A stretch of DNA of 64,000 nt, from contig NC_091966.1 in the NCBI RefSeq assembly GCF_036711975.1, positions 39,997,501 to 40,061,500 of the forward strand, read 5' to 3'. The translations under genes and the position numbers were made by a program. The notes beneath the pieces were generated by a model, which saw only the letters and a list, made by a program, of their open reading frames with translations, searched no databases and was not told the DNA's origin. Below are positions 23,925 through 36,700 of this stretch, one piece after another. This stretch comes from Onthophagus taurus (taxonomy: Eukaryota; Arthropoda; Insecta; Coleoptera; Scarabaeidae). The number at the start of each line of letters is the position of its first letter. Within the stretch, counting starts at the first letter, position 1.

Positions 23925-24235
23925 GCTTTTAACTTTAAGGATCACGATTGTAGCGCCTCAACCGATCTCTTTATCTCACAAAATAAGTGGTTTCATCTAA
24001 TAAAGCCGAGGTCGTTTACGGCCGAGGCTCTACTTTCATTGCATTTTCACTTTAAGAATCACGATTATAGCGCCTTGGCCACAAGCAACCTCGACTTAAC
24101 GAAGGAAAATATATCATTTCATCCCATAAAGCCGATGCTTTTTTTATTGCGTTTTCAATTTAAGGATCACAATTGTAGTGCCTCGACCGCAAGCGATCTC
24201 GGTTTAACATAGGAAAATACATGCTTCCACTTAAT
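23925..24235. repeat. Three tandem copies of a ~115-bp unit
   Basis: Units start at TTTAAGGATCACGATTGTAG (about 23934), TTTAAGAATCACGATTATAG (about 24051) and TTTAAGGATCACAATTGTAG (about 24162). Each continues through GCGCCTC...CTCGA and CATAAAGCCGA. A related single piece (GACCTCGACTTAA with GAGGCGCTACA) occurs inverted in part near 45150-45225. Confidence 0.75.
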
Positions 24236-24766
24236 AAAGGTTTCTAGATTACCTAGATACCTCTATGAGAGCGACTTTAAAGGTGCCCCCCAGAATTCCT
24301 ACTTATCTAGATTCGATTGCACATCCAATCATGATTACTTGGAACCTAAATCTTCCATTTTATTTATTTCTTCTAGTCTATATAGCAACTATGTCTACAT
24401 AGGACGATTTTGATGCCTTGGGAGTCACTATATTGCGAACGACGACGTGATTGAGAAGAAAATTTATGCCAAATCAGATAAAAATCAGTGACCTTGGAAA
24501 TGACTCATCACTTTAGAAGCATACTAAAAGGAAGGAATGTCTGGATATCTTACTTTATGAATTACTCCAGGACAGTAACTGAAGAATGTAAACGCCCCAA
24601 GTAAGAAAAAATCAAAGCAATAACTAAAATAAGAACAACAAATATACAATTAAAAAATTGTAAATAAAGGCAACATAAATATCAATGAATTATGTACTAA
24701 AATACAGTTGTGACATCTATAATTAAGATTGTAGTAATTATATTTAGAGATAATTTTGATAAATAA

Positions 24767-24982
24767 TTGCAGTTCATATCTCAATTAAACCATTATTTAC
24801 GTCGAATAGGTGATATAGTGGAAGATAATATATCAGCAGTAGAAGAACCTAGAAGTTTTCTGCAAACCAATACAACTCAAAACAATAGCACTGATATAAT
24901 TTGTTATCTATTTAATCCTACAGGCGATGCAAAGTTGAAAATCTTCTATGATGTGTATACAATGTTCTCAGAGATGTTCTGA
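24767..24982 (+). CDS. Possible terminal coding exon, unknown protein
   Basis: Directly after a plausible acceptor (TAATAATTGCAG|TTCATATC at about 24772) an open frame encodes about 70 residues including YLRRIGDIVEDNISAVEE and YLFNPTGDAKLKIFYDVY. It ends at TGA 24980-24982, followed by an AATAAA-like signal near 25006. The composition looks protein-coding. No upstream exon was identified, so it may be the end of a gene with long introns or chance. Confidence 0.3.
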   Translation: MQFISQLNHYLRRIGDIVEDNISAVEEPRSFLQTNTTQNNSTDIICYLFNPTGDAKLKIFYDVYTMFSEMF

Positions 24983-26719
24983 CAAATTATATCAATAACT
25001 ATATAATAAAAAATGTATTAAATATTTTCTTGGTTATATCAAATATAGAAATCATCATTATTAATACATCATAGTATTAGATTTAACTTCATCAAAACAT
25101 TTTCTTTCCTGATGATCTTCTGATTATTGGCTTTTCATCTCTTTTTTTCTCTTATTGTGTTTAATTGTGCTGAGTATTGATATTATAAATAGAAAATCAA
25201 AACTAATGTTGTTTCTACCACTATAAATTAATACTACCCACTAGGTAGCTGTTTTATACGGTAGATAAGTGCTGATTATAAATAGTATAAATCAAATAAG
25301 CCTTTATAGATATTTAGGGGGAAATCATAGAATCATCAAAACCGCCATTCTTAGGAATTAAGTGTTAGAAATTAAATATTATGTGTAAGTACTAATATTA
25401 CAGTCAACTAAGACATCAAGGATTAAATTGTACTACCTTTAAAATTTTTATATATCATTGCTTCAAGCTTGGTTATCATTTTGATTTTGAATTGGTTTAA
25501 TGAATTGATATCAAAGTAATTAGATAACAAACCAGATGGAATAATCTTATAATAAAATTATCAAATAATTTCTCTAATACTTTTAAAACATAACCTCAAT
25601 TTTTATTTAAATTGACAGTTATTTTCAAAATGTCAAATTTCTAAATGTCAAGATAAAAAATTTTCTATAAACACATTATTCATCCTTATTAAATTTTCTT
25701 TCTTTATAAATTTCTCTACTTCTTATTAAAAGAGTTAAAGTGAAAGTTTACTAATTTAAAAAAGATTGACTCACCTTCGGAATTTGGTGGAATTATGTTG
25801 AAGGAGGTGGGAGCCAGTGCAATATAAAAGTAGGGGCACAAGCCCCATCAACCGTTGAAGGTCTTCAGGTGATTCAACAGAATAACCTAACAGAAAAAAA
25901 ATACATTAAAAAGTGGCGCTTCTTTAACAACAAAGAATTCTTCCAATTATAACCTCAAAATAAAATAACTAAATTCTTTGGATAGTTCAATCCGCCATCA
26001 CTATGTCTACATCACAATACAAACAAAAAGAATCTAACCTTTGCCTAAAGTATTTCGATAGGTTATTTTAACGAAATAACTTTAAATGAATTTACGTACC
26101 GTTATAAATAACAATTAATTTGAAAAAATGTTCGCATCCTCATTTCGATTTTCACTCAAATTCGGTTGAAACGAAAAGAAGAGTCTTTAAAATCGTGACA
26201 ATACGACACGGAGTAAATGAACTCTGAGCGGTGGTTTTCAAGAGGTTTGTAGATGAAAAGATTCAATTTTCGTTATCATTAATCGATCACCACTTTAAAC
26301 TATCGTGTTCTTTAAGGAAAAAATCACACCGTTTTCGCGTTATGATTCATTTTTTAGACAATAAACAATGAATTACAAGTCGAAGCGATCGACGACGTGA
26401 CGTATTGACGAGCTGAATAGACGTTAGCGCACGTGGCGGCGAATAGCTAAACCAAATTAATTTAGTTTTTTAATAAAAGATGGATTTTGTTTATAAAATA
26501 TTTTTATTAATACTTATTGTTTAAATATATTTAAAAATATATTTGTATTAAAATTGTAAATTAATAATAATAATGTAATGATAAATCTTTTTACGTGGCG
26601 CCATCTATAATATGATAGTTTCAAATCATAATGTAAAGTAAACGTCAAATATTTTATGTGAGGTTATGTATAATAAAATATAAATAAGCTTTTTTGAATA
26701 ATTTTTAATGTTAAACTGA
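24983..26719. other. No gene recognised; CG-rich patch at 26335-26455
   Basis: Mostly AT-rich. At 26380-26440 the CG content rises sharply, with GACGACGTGACGTATTGACG (a CRE-like TGACGT core) and GCGCACGTGGCGGCG. This fits a promoter or noncoding first exon, possibly of TAF11 about 300 bp downstream or of an unseen divergent gene. Confidence 0.35.
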
Positions 26720-27460
26720 ATGGATTATAAAATGGATAATAATAAGTTAAAAGCGATCAATCAACTTAAATATGACCTGAACAGTACTAATTCAGATTCT
26801 GATTATGATGATGATTCCCATGAAAATTCATCTTCAGCGATGGAGGAAACAAAATATTCAACGAAAACTAATTTTGAAAGTTTTTATGACGATCCGAATA
26901 TAATTAAAGAAGAATATATGGTGACGGATATAATACTTCCGGAAATAGGGCAAAGTAGTAATTTAATAATGAAGGAACGAAAAAAGGAAAAAACTAAGAA
27001 AGAAATTGAAGAAGAGGAGAGGGAAAAAATGCAGTTAATTACATTAAAATTGAAATGAAACTTTTTAATTCGATTCTTAATTTGTAGAGTTTTAGTTTCA
27101 AATTTTACTGAAGAACAATTAGATCGATATGAAATGTATCGACGAGCAGCTTTTCCAAAAGCTGCAATAAAACGATTAATGCAAACAATTACAGGGTGTT
27201 CGGTATCACAAAATGTGGTCATTGCAATGGCGGGAATTGCTAAAGTATTTGTGGGAGAAATTGTTGAAGAATGTAATTATTTTGATTTAATAACTTCAAA
27301 AACTAAAATGATTATTTTTGTAGCTTTGGATGTGATGGAGGAGATGCATGAAACCGGTCCATTACAACCCAAACATTTAAGAGAAGCAGTACGACGAATC
27401 CGAATTCAAGGAGGTATTCCAAACAGTAGACCTACTTTTAAACCCCATATACGCTTATAA
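26720..27460 (+). CDS. Taf11: Transcription initiation factor TFIID subunit 11 (TAF11)
   Basis: TAF11 is a histone-fold subunit of TFIID that pairs with TAF13 in Pol II preinitiation complexes. Exons read by eye: 26720-27033, 27088-27272 and 27324-27460, giving about 211 residues. The acidic Ser/Asp-rich and Lys/Glu-rich N-terminus is low in conservation. Exon 2 starts within [17 protein letters not shown] and continues with [15 protein letters not shown] and [20 protein letters not shown]. Exon 3 carries [17 protein letters not shown]. These are the TAF11 histone-fold signatures. Intron 1 is 54 bp (GTTAAT...TTGTAG). Intron 2 is 51 bp, has no stop and stays in frame, so an unspliced reading looks uninterrupted. 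A second Met lies four codons in (26732). AATAAA is at about 27495. Confidence 0.95.
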
Positions 27461-27705
27461 TAATGTTATCAAGAAATGTTTATATGTAACAAAAATAAAA
27501 TTGCCTTTTTTTATCTCTATTTTTGATATTTTTATCTGAGATTTCTTTTTCCGTTTTCTCCTACCACTTCTTTTAACCAAATACACATTGTTATCTTGGA
27601 GTGGGAATAAAGGGCAACGACTTCTTTATCTGTATACAGATGCTGGTAGTTGCACTTCAAGTTACATTGACGGACAAAAACGCGTTCTTCTGTGTTTTAA
27701 GTGCA

Positions 27706-30700
27706 ATGAGGAAAGTTGGAAACATGTTTTATTCTTTATTAGTTTTGTTATTATTCAGTAAGTTATTTTAAAAATATTTAAATAAAATCAGAAAAACGTT
27801 TTTTTTTTTTATTTTTCAAATAAAATTAACAAAGAATAATTTAAAAATGACTCAAATTCAGTTTCACAGGTGACCTCTGAATGTGACACAAGCCAAAAAA
27901 GGCTCGGATGTCGAATACAAGGAAAAAGATGTACGTGCGATGAGTTTAGTTGCACCTCCGAATACAGATATTCTTCATTCGAAGAATGCGATAGTGCCTT
28001 AAGAGGTAACACCACTCAATTTAAATATTTTATTTCAAGGTGGAATGTGTGTGGTTTTTTCTATTCTTTTAATTAGGTAAACGAGCGGATATTTGTCATC
28101 CGAATCCTTGTATGCATGGTGGCTCTTGTATACAAGTGGCTCAACAGCCTGGTTTTAAATGTCGGTGCGAGGGAACTGGATTTTACGGCGAAAGATGCAA
28201 CCGAGGTGAGTGAATGATTTCGTTTCTTATTCTTTATAATGTATGGAAATAAATCGTTGGCCTTGGACGATAACCTCAAGGTTTCTAAACAAGATAAGAA
28301 GCTTTTGTAAAAGATCTAGTACAAAATAAACAGTTTTATAATTGAAATCTATCTTTCTCTCGATATTTATTTATTTATAGACAGTAATCAAATAAAATTA
28401 GCTTTGCGGATAATATATCATCACTATATTTCAGGATATTAAACAAATTGGGGGGATTATTGATGTTCACTTTTAGACCTTATTATCCAAAAGTAGGAAA
28501 AGTAACCCAGTAAAAAATAATACGAATACTGTGCAAATAGATTACAAGATTGCGGGGATTTTTCTGCATATGAAAAAAATATCACAATTGCTACTTTGAG
28601 GCCTTCACTCTGGATCAGCATACAATTTATTGTATTGTAAAAAGGTGCGCCATTTGAAAAAGTTCTGTCCCCTCTTAAATATTAAAAAGTCGGCGCCACT
28701 GCTCTGGACATATTTGGATTCATCTCAGTATATGTTAATCTAAATTTGAAAGCACATGTTGATTAGCACCTATTTTGCAACTTATGCGAAGTTAGCCACA
28801 ATTAGATAGTGTTTGACATGTATAGTATTTTGATCATAACAGGAGAACCTGTTAAGCGATTTCGACCAACACTACTTTATTCCACAGCTTAATCCTTGGC
28901 CAATACGATAGCGAAAATGTCAAATTGATGCAGAAAATCCCCCTGAACTCATTCCGGGTAGACCTAGTCTGCATTATAACCCACACACATAGGTGCTATA
29001 TCATCTGCAGTATTTCCACAAACCATAATTGATGTAAAAACTTTTGTTGAGTTTTGGATTAGCTCTGGATTATCTGTATCTAGAGAATATTCTCAAGTTT
29101 TATCTTTAGATTGCCAAAAACTAATTGATTCTGTTGTTGTTTATAATTGTTCTATGTCATGAAATACTTTGTGTCATTTTTTGACTAATCTATGCACCAT
29201 ATCCTTCACGAAAAGATCTTGTTCAAGTTTTACCGGGCATATTTTTATTTACAGTGATTGTATTTACAGTTTCTAAAACAATAAAACCATATTTAACAAA
29301 AACTTTCAAAACGCACAAATGATACAATATTTACCATCACACCAGTGCCAATGGCAGCTCTATTATACAACTGTTTAGCTTGAATTAATAGTATTTAACC
29401 TTCTGAAAAAGTTATGTAGTCTTGTACCAACAGAATCAAGAATTGTGCCAAAAGTTGCTCTTCTATTAGTAGTGTCTTGCTCTCCATTAGCTCTATCTAG
29501 CTTTATCCCAAAAGTATGTAGCCTTGTGCCAGCAGTATCAATTCTTCTGTTAGTAGTGTATCTAGTTTACGCTTCTATTAATAATGAGTGGACCTTCATT
29601 AGTATCTAGCTTTATGCTGTCTGAAGTCTTGAGCCAGTAGTATTTATTCTTCTATTAATAGTGTCTAGACCTTTATTAGCCAGCCTATTAGCCTAGCTTT
29701 CTGCCAAATGCAAGTAGTCTTATGCAAGCAGTATCTAGTCTTCTACGAGGAGTATTTACTATTCTATTAGTAGTGTTTAGACCTTTATTAATATCTCCTT
29801 TTCTGTGGAAAGTCTTCTGCAAGCAGTATATATCGTTTGAGTTAGACTCGTCAGTCTACAGTGGCACAAGAAATGAATTAATACTGGAACTCGTTGTTGT
29901 ATGTCAAGGTTTTAATGTTTAGCAGCACTATCTAAACCTAAGTCAGCAATATCTCATCTTTTGGCAACAGTATCTAGTCTTCTATCTGTCTTCTAACTTT
30001 TGGTAGTAGTTTCTAAACTTCTTCCAGCAATATTAATCTTTTGGCAGCAGTACGTAGTCTTCTGGAACAAGTATCTAGTCTTCTAAAGGCATCATCTTGT
30101 CTTTTTCTAAAGGTATATATGTAGTTTTCTGCCAGAAAAACAAAGATGTTATAAACAAATTATTTCTTCTTTTAATTAATACTATTTATTCTGCACATAA
30201 TTTTCTATATTCACAACATTATTTTGAACGAAATGTATTCTTTAGAAATTGAGTTTTTCAGTAATTATTGTAATTAATAATTAAGTAGTCTCGTCTATCA
30301 AAGATTGTAGCTATACCATGAGTTCACTTCACCAGACATTTTTCTTCGTTTACCAACAGCAGGAATTCTGGGACTTCTGGGCCGATTTACTTCCAAACGG
30401 GACGTATTAGAAGGCAGATATTTGGTCTTTGGGTTGTCCTCGCTTATTCTGCGTGGGGTTCTACTCCTTGCCGGTAGCTTATGAGGTTATCGTGTTTGTT
30501 ATTCTGTATGGTTTGTGCCATCAAACTGTTTATTAACTTTAAAGTCATATCAATATATGTAGATTTTCACTGGGTGAGAAATAATGGAGTTGCTAAAGGT
30601 GTCTGATTCAAAAATTCTGTGAAAAACAATGAATTTTCTTATAAATCGATATACAGTGAATTTCACTTAAAATGTAATATGCAAAAATATATTTCGATAA

Positions 30701-32203
30701 AAACCAAGGCGTACATAAATAGGTACTTTATCCCACATAAAATGCAATATGTCTGAATGTTTTTGGTTGTAGGTCTTAATGCTAGTTCTAATGACAGTGG
30801 TAGGTAGCGGTAGTTAACATAAGATATCACTATGTTGCATATTTGTATTGAACTAAAACTAGAACTAACACTAGAATGTTTCTAGTTCTAGTGTTAGTTC
30901 TAGTTTTACACTAGCACTATCGCTAGAACTAACACATGACCTAGAACTAGAATCATTTGGGTTTAGCCATCTTGAGAGACGTGCGGCTAAATCCGAATGT
31001 TTCTAGTTTTCGATCTAGTGTTAGTTCTAGTTTTACACTAGCACTATCACAAAACTAACAGAAGTCTTAGAACTAGAATCATTCGGGTTTAGCCGTCTTG
31101 AGAGACGCAAGGCTAAACTCGAATGTTTCTAGTTCTAGTGTTAGTTCCAGTTTTACACTAGCGCTATCACGAAACTAACACAAGGCTTAAAACTAGAATT
31201 TAAGTTTAACCGTTTTTAAAGACGTGCGGCTAAGCCTGAATGAGTATAACTAACCTAACTTTCATTATTTCTTTTATGAAGATATATCATGATTGATTAT
31301 GTGTTATTTTAGAGAAATAAAGCGAAAAGGAAGTATTTTTGAATAAAAACTGACGATTTAATACAAAATAAATCATAATGATAATTAAATAAATAATTAA
31401 TGGTTGTATTTGTGGTTATTATTATCTGTCAAAATCAAATTTTTGTGTTGGTATTACCTAGTAATATTTTTGGTAACTAACATACATGAAGTACTTATTA
31501 GAAATTAAATTAACGATTCATTAATGCAAATAAATAAGTAGGTATCAAATTAAAATGCTTTTAATGTGAATAAAACAAAAATTTCTAGATAAATAAACAC
31601 CTAAAACATTTATGCTTTATCTTCATTGCTAATTTCATGTTTATAACCTTCCAAATCAGAATTTTTGAGGTTATGAGGAAAATCTTTATCTACTTTTAGG
31701 TCATTAAAAATATACAACAATCTAGCGGTGAATTCCATTCAAAACTCTGTGAAAAATGACTACCCTTTAAAACTCATCTTTTTAAATAAATTTTTGAATA
31801 AAGTTTAAACGTCAATGTGACACAAGTTCAATGTTACCAACTGTAACTTACAAACAATTTGTCAAAATTAAATATCAATTTTATGAAACGTCATGTTTTT
31901 TTTACGAAAATTAATTAATTAATGCTTAAATCATACGAAAAAAGGATTTGCTTACGTTTTTTTAATGTCACACCTTTAGAAAGTCCTAAAACAATTAAAT
32001 TAAATTGACGTTTTTATGGAATTTTGACGTTTCAAATAATTGGGAAACTTAGGATTATCATAAAGACGTCACCTTTTTTCAAACAAAACTTTTCCTTTGC
32101 AAAAGTCAAACAATTTTATATTGATTTTTATGTTTTAGCATGTCCACGACCTACGATACCTTATAGAGACATCATTTTTCCGTACGAATGCATTGTGATA
32201 TAA
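27706..32203 (+). CDS. Small secreted single-EGF-domain protein
   Basis: Four coding exons join in frame: 27706-27757, 27862-28005, 28077-28205 and 32139-32203, giving 129 residues. Exon 1 and the start of exon 2 encode a signal peptide (hydrophobic core FYSLLVLLLFIS, probable cleavage after VTS). Exon 2 encodes a Cys-rich segment with GCRIQGKRCTC. Exon 3 encodes one EGF-like domain with six Cys: DICHPNPCMHGGSC, then GFKCRCEGTGFYGERC. Exon 4 is a short tail starting ACPRPTIPYRDIIF and ending YECIVI. There is no membrane anchor. The protein is likely extracellular; its receptor and function are unknown to me. AATAAA is at about 32311. Intron 3 is 3.9 kb and full of repeats. Confidence 0.8.
28206..29379. 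other. Intronic sequence, nothing recognised
   Basis: First part of the 3.9-kb last intron of the EGF-domain gene. It is AT-rich with no transposon protein recognised. Confidence 0.5.
29380..30130. repeat. Degenerate short-period repeat (TAGTCTTCT / AGCAGTATCTAG)
   Basis: Phrases such as GTAGTCTTCTGCCAGCAG, AGCAGTATCTAGTCTTCT and TTCTATTAGTAGTGTCTAG recur at irregular spacings of about 35-60 bp through this intron segment, giving an otherwise unusual, stop-poor composition. It looks like an old, diverged minisatellite. Confidence 0.65.
30780..31245. repeat. CTAG-dyad satellite block 5 (intronic)
   Basis: Three to four monomers of the dyad satellite lie in the EGF-gene intron. They use a variant hairpin loop (GCCGTCTTGAGAGACGTGCGGC instead of CTCTAAAGA) and many CTAGTTCTAGTGTTAG repeats. 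The variant loop links this block to the ones near 4.0 and 41.7 kb. Confidence 0.85.
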
Positions 32204-33772
32204 AAGTACAAAGAGATAACAAGAGGAGTTAATGGAAGAAGCACCAAAGAGATATTTTCGTACATTATAATATTATAAAATTATTAATTAGTTTAATAAT
32301 AATTAAAAAAAATAAAGCCATTTTTTTTTTAATTGGTATTACTTATATATATTTATTTTCTCGAAAAAATTAAACAATTTACAAATAGAAAGAATGAGAT
32401 AATCCACGTGTATTTTAATATTCTCGTTATATGTGTGTACCAAACTGCATCACAGTACCCACACGCGTTTTTTTTCTCGTTAGTATTTTCACTACACTTT
32501 TTCACCACTGGTTTTGGCGAGATTAATAATAATCGGGGGAGATTAAATTCGCGACGTTAGTTTTTAATATTATAATTAAGATTTTTTTTTAATTTTCTAG
32601 CTTTCAAACTTGGCTTATCACAGAAACGATTCATAATAACGATAAATCATAAATTAAATATAAAAAAAAAAATAATAGGTTTTGGTTTTGTTTGTTGCGC
32701 GTAACACGTTGTGGGTACTGGTTACTGATATTAGTATTTTTAACTAATCTTTTTTTTTTAATTTTTAGCATTCATCACACCTAAATTGGGCACTAAATAA
32801 AAAAAAAGACAAAACGTTACAAAATCTCGTAATAATGTACAATGTATAGATTTTTTTTTTGTTACTTTTCTCATTTATCTTTATTTTTTTTTTCTTATCG
32901 ATGCAGTCTTTATTCTAGAATTTATTTGTTTATACTTTCTAATACCTAAGAAGTTTTTTTTTACAGGCGTTTTATTATTATGCTGTTTATCTAAATTTAA
33001 GTTTTAAAAATTCTTTCTTCAAATAAAATTCTTTTTGGGGAGTAATAAAATAAAAAAAATAATTGCCAAAAAGATAAATAGCATAATAAAAAGATCTGTG
33101 TTATACACTAATAATAAATTCATTGTATTTGTCAATGGATTATCTTTTTTTTTTCGCTTTTGGTTTTGGTTTTAATAAAGCGCATTTTTTCCATACATTC
33201 TGTTACACTTTTTTTTTTGAATTTTTCATTTACTTATTTAAGCAGGACAAGTAACGTATGTTCAATAAAAAAAACATAATTTTATTTTTAGCATGATTTG
33301 AGTTGGTTGTATTGACAATTACACATTTTTTATTAAACATAGAATACTTGACATTATTTTTTTTAATTCAGATCAAACCACATATAAACATCATCTACTG
33401 ATACTAATTTAAATTGTTTCCGTCTGTAGTGTTGGTTTTTTTTTTGTGTCTGTGTGTTTTACAACCAAAAGAGCTATGCCTCTCACCCTAATTATCATTT
33501 ATTATTACTTTTACGTTTAACAACTCGATTTTTGCGATTTTTTCTTCAAATCGATCAATAATTTATAATTTATTATATTCATATATATTGTTCAATCAAA
33601 GGTAATAGACTTATAAAATACAATATATATAGTAGTTCCAACTCCATTGTTGCTAAGACGATAGAGTAGTTTTAAGTTATCCTTTTACTAGTCACAATAA
33701 TGATAAAAATGACTTGACTTTTTGTCTTCTTCATGGTGGTCTGGTCTGTGTAGATGAATTATTTATTTTTCT
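32204..33772. other. Convergent 3'-UTR/intergenic region between the EGF gene and Unr
   Basis: The sequence is extremely rich in T-runs of 7-10 (plus strand), equivalent to A-runs in an Unr 3'-UTR. AATAAA for the plus gene is near 32311 and TTTATT motifs for the minus gene lie near 32349 and 33762. No ORF of interest was seen. Confidence 0.6.
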
Positions 33773-36700
33773 TTACTCTCCAGTTACGTACCCTGCGGGT
33801 CGAACGTTACGCATTTCTAATGAAAAGCCTTTAGTACCATCTGGACCTTTTGGAGGACGAACCACGATTACCCTTGGACCAGCATCGTCCAAAGAAATTG
33901 TACGAAGTCTACTAATTAACCTTTCAGGTCTAGCTTGAATTACGTCACTACAATCATCAAAAAAAATAATTATTTCCATTTATTTATTAACTTTGTTTTG
34001 ACTCACTTGACTTTTACAACATTACAAGCAGATGATTTTCCGCTTCGTTGATTTGTAACCAAAACAAACTCAACCTGATCGCCAACATTCAATTCAATTT
34101 TATCCCTAACCTCCGAAACGTGGAAAAACAATTTTTTTCCCTCCTCTACCTCATAGGCAAGAAACCCAAATTGTCCCTTAATCGCATCGACAGCCGCCCT
34201 CAATTTCTTACGAACCGCAACGATATTAGCCGCTCTTCCTGTCGCATCTACTTGAAATTGGACGTGGTCACCAACTTGGAGCAATTCGCGCTTATTAATC
34301 AATCCCATTATGCCAAATTCGTATTCAGCGACGTCCACATCATCCGGCGTTTCCATTTTTACTTTTATTAATCCGGAATATTCGCTTTGATCCGGATTCA
34401 CAGAGCGGAGGGGGCGTACCACGTAACCTTCGATTAATTCACCAGAAATGGCCGGTAATTCTATTGTACCTTTCGATACCACTCGGACGTTTTCGGCTGA
34501 TGAACAACTACCGGAATTACCACCGCGTAATCCTAAATTGTATTCAACTTCTTGGCCAAGTTCTAAATTGTTTGGGTCACCATCAAAATTACTACAACAA
34601 GGATTATTTAAATTATTACTAATTATTACATGTATTATAAATAAATTACCTAAAATGGAAAAATACTTCTCGGTCGTGATCGACCGTTTCAATAAAACCA
34701 AAACCATCTTTAAGCGCCGCTATAAATCCTTGTTGTATTTGTGAAGAAGAAGATCTAGAACTATTATGTTTTGAAATGCCATTCGCGGGAGACGTTGCTG
34801 TCGCCACCGCTGCTGGTTGTATTATTTGGATATCAACTGCTATGTATTCTTTGTTACGTTTTATTTGATTAATATTAAATTGTACCTACACAAAAGGGAT
34901 AAATAAAAATTAATTACTAACATTAATAACTTAATTACATCATAATTAATTCAATTATTTGTGAGATTATGTTAAATTTTTTGTCAACGTTTCTTGCAGT
35001 TGCTTTAATTAATTTAGTATTGATGCGCAACGTTATTAACTCTTATAAATTAGGTTTGGATCCGTTTTTAAAACTTACGCGACGAGGTTGTGGAGAAAAA
35101 CCATCGTGTTCAATTTATATTGGTGCAGTTAGAATTCAACACCCAATTAAATTATTACTCAGACAAGCTAAAAACAAACATTGAGAGTCTTCGTCAAAAG
35201 AATAGAAAGTGACTTCTATGGATGGCAGAAACAAATTTTGCACCAAGTACACAGAAAGAGGTGCTTGGGTAAAATATTTAGAGAACCAAATTTGAACTAT
35301 ATGCACCAGAGATATTAACCAACAACGAATAGAACCATAATAGAACAAAAGACGTGGAAATAGTACTGTAAAAACTAAAGAATAATACACCTACTTTATA
35401 ATAGATCAGAAACGCCCATTCTTATAAGATGCAAGCTTGTGGTCAATATCATACAGCAGGAAATGAAATTTAAATACTTTGTTGTAATTGTTGTAATGAG
35501 TGTAGTTTATTTAAATAAGTTATTATTAGGCAACTTAGATTACTGAATGTAAACGGTTCACACAAAAGACTGAATAAAGCCAGTTCATGCTCAACCGTTA
35601 TTTCTTTAACATAATATAACATGGCGCAGTAAAAATTAACGAAAAATTAAAAATGGATACAAATAAGCCAATATAGACAATGAATTTCAATGGAAATTAA
35701 GCAACAAATTGGAAAAGGTGGAAATAGATTCTTCAAAATCTACACGATTGCGGCGGAAATAGGAAAAAAGGAAGAAAAGGTACAATGTGCGCAGTTACTC
35801 CATCTTATGGGTCATGAAGCGATAGATATGTATAATACTTTCACATTTAACAAAGAAGAAAACAAGATCGAAGTATTAAAAAGATAGCGCTAGTTAGCAT
35901 AAGATATTGTCAAATTGTTGTAAAGTTGGAAAAATTAACAGGGAGTTTTGTTTTATCATGTTTTGAAATAGATATGTCACACTGACGTTTGAGCTTTCGT
36001 TACCCAAAAAGAAAAGGTACATAAAAAATGTTGTGGGGTGTTTATTTGCCATTTATTTACCTAGACAAGGTGTTTTGTTCTATTTAATTACTTTGTAGCA
36101 CGTTTTTACAATAAATATGTATTTCGTTAAAATCGTATTTATTTAAAAATTTATTTTAACCTCAACTATTTAGTTACTGATGTTACTAAAAATTAGGAAA
36201 ACAACATAAATTTTATAAGGGTCCTAGATAATACCAACAGAAACCCTAAAAAATTTATATTGACAAAAGTATTATAGAAAAAAAAACGAACTACATGTTG
36301 TATAACTGTGACAATGTCAAATGACAAATATAACAATATCAAATTTAATTTTATTATTATTTTCGTAATTTTCGTAAAATAAGCTTTAAAATGAGTCCAA
36401 ACTTGACGCATTTATCTCAAAAAACCAAAAAGTTCGAACTTTCAACTTTTAATTTTGACATATTTGTCAACTTCATAAAAAATCCTTTAAAATGAGTCCA
36501 AACTCGACATATTTAACTTTAATATTAATGGAAATACAATCACTTCCGGTTTGAAATATCAACGTCAATTTTGACATATTTGTCATCTTTATTAAAAACC
36601 CTTTAAAATGAGTCCAAAGATGACGCACTTATCTCAAAAAACAAAAAAGTTACAATAAAAATCATTAAACCCAAAGTTAGCAACAATGAAGATAGCAATT

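Noticed and set aside
26884-27222. Minus-strand ORF over TAF11
   Set aside because: It is antisense to the conserved TAF11 histone fold and has no recognisable features.
29722-29922. ORF inside the TAGTCTTCT repeat region as a gene
   Set aside because: The open frame results from repeat composition; no protein features or splice sites support it.
34969-35390. Short ORFs in Unr intron 3 as a gene
   Set aside because: No conserved motif, no splice logic; probably degraded LINE sequence.
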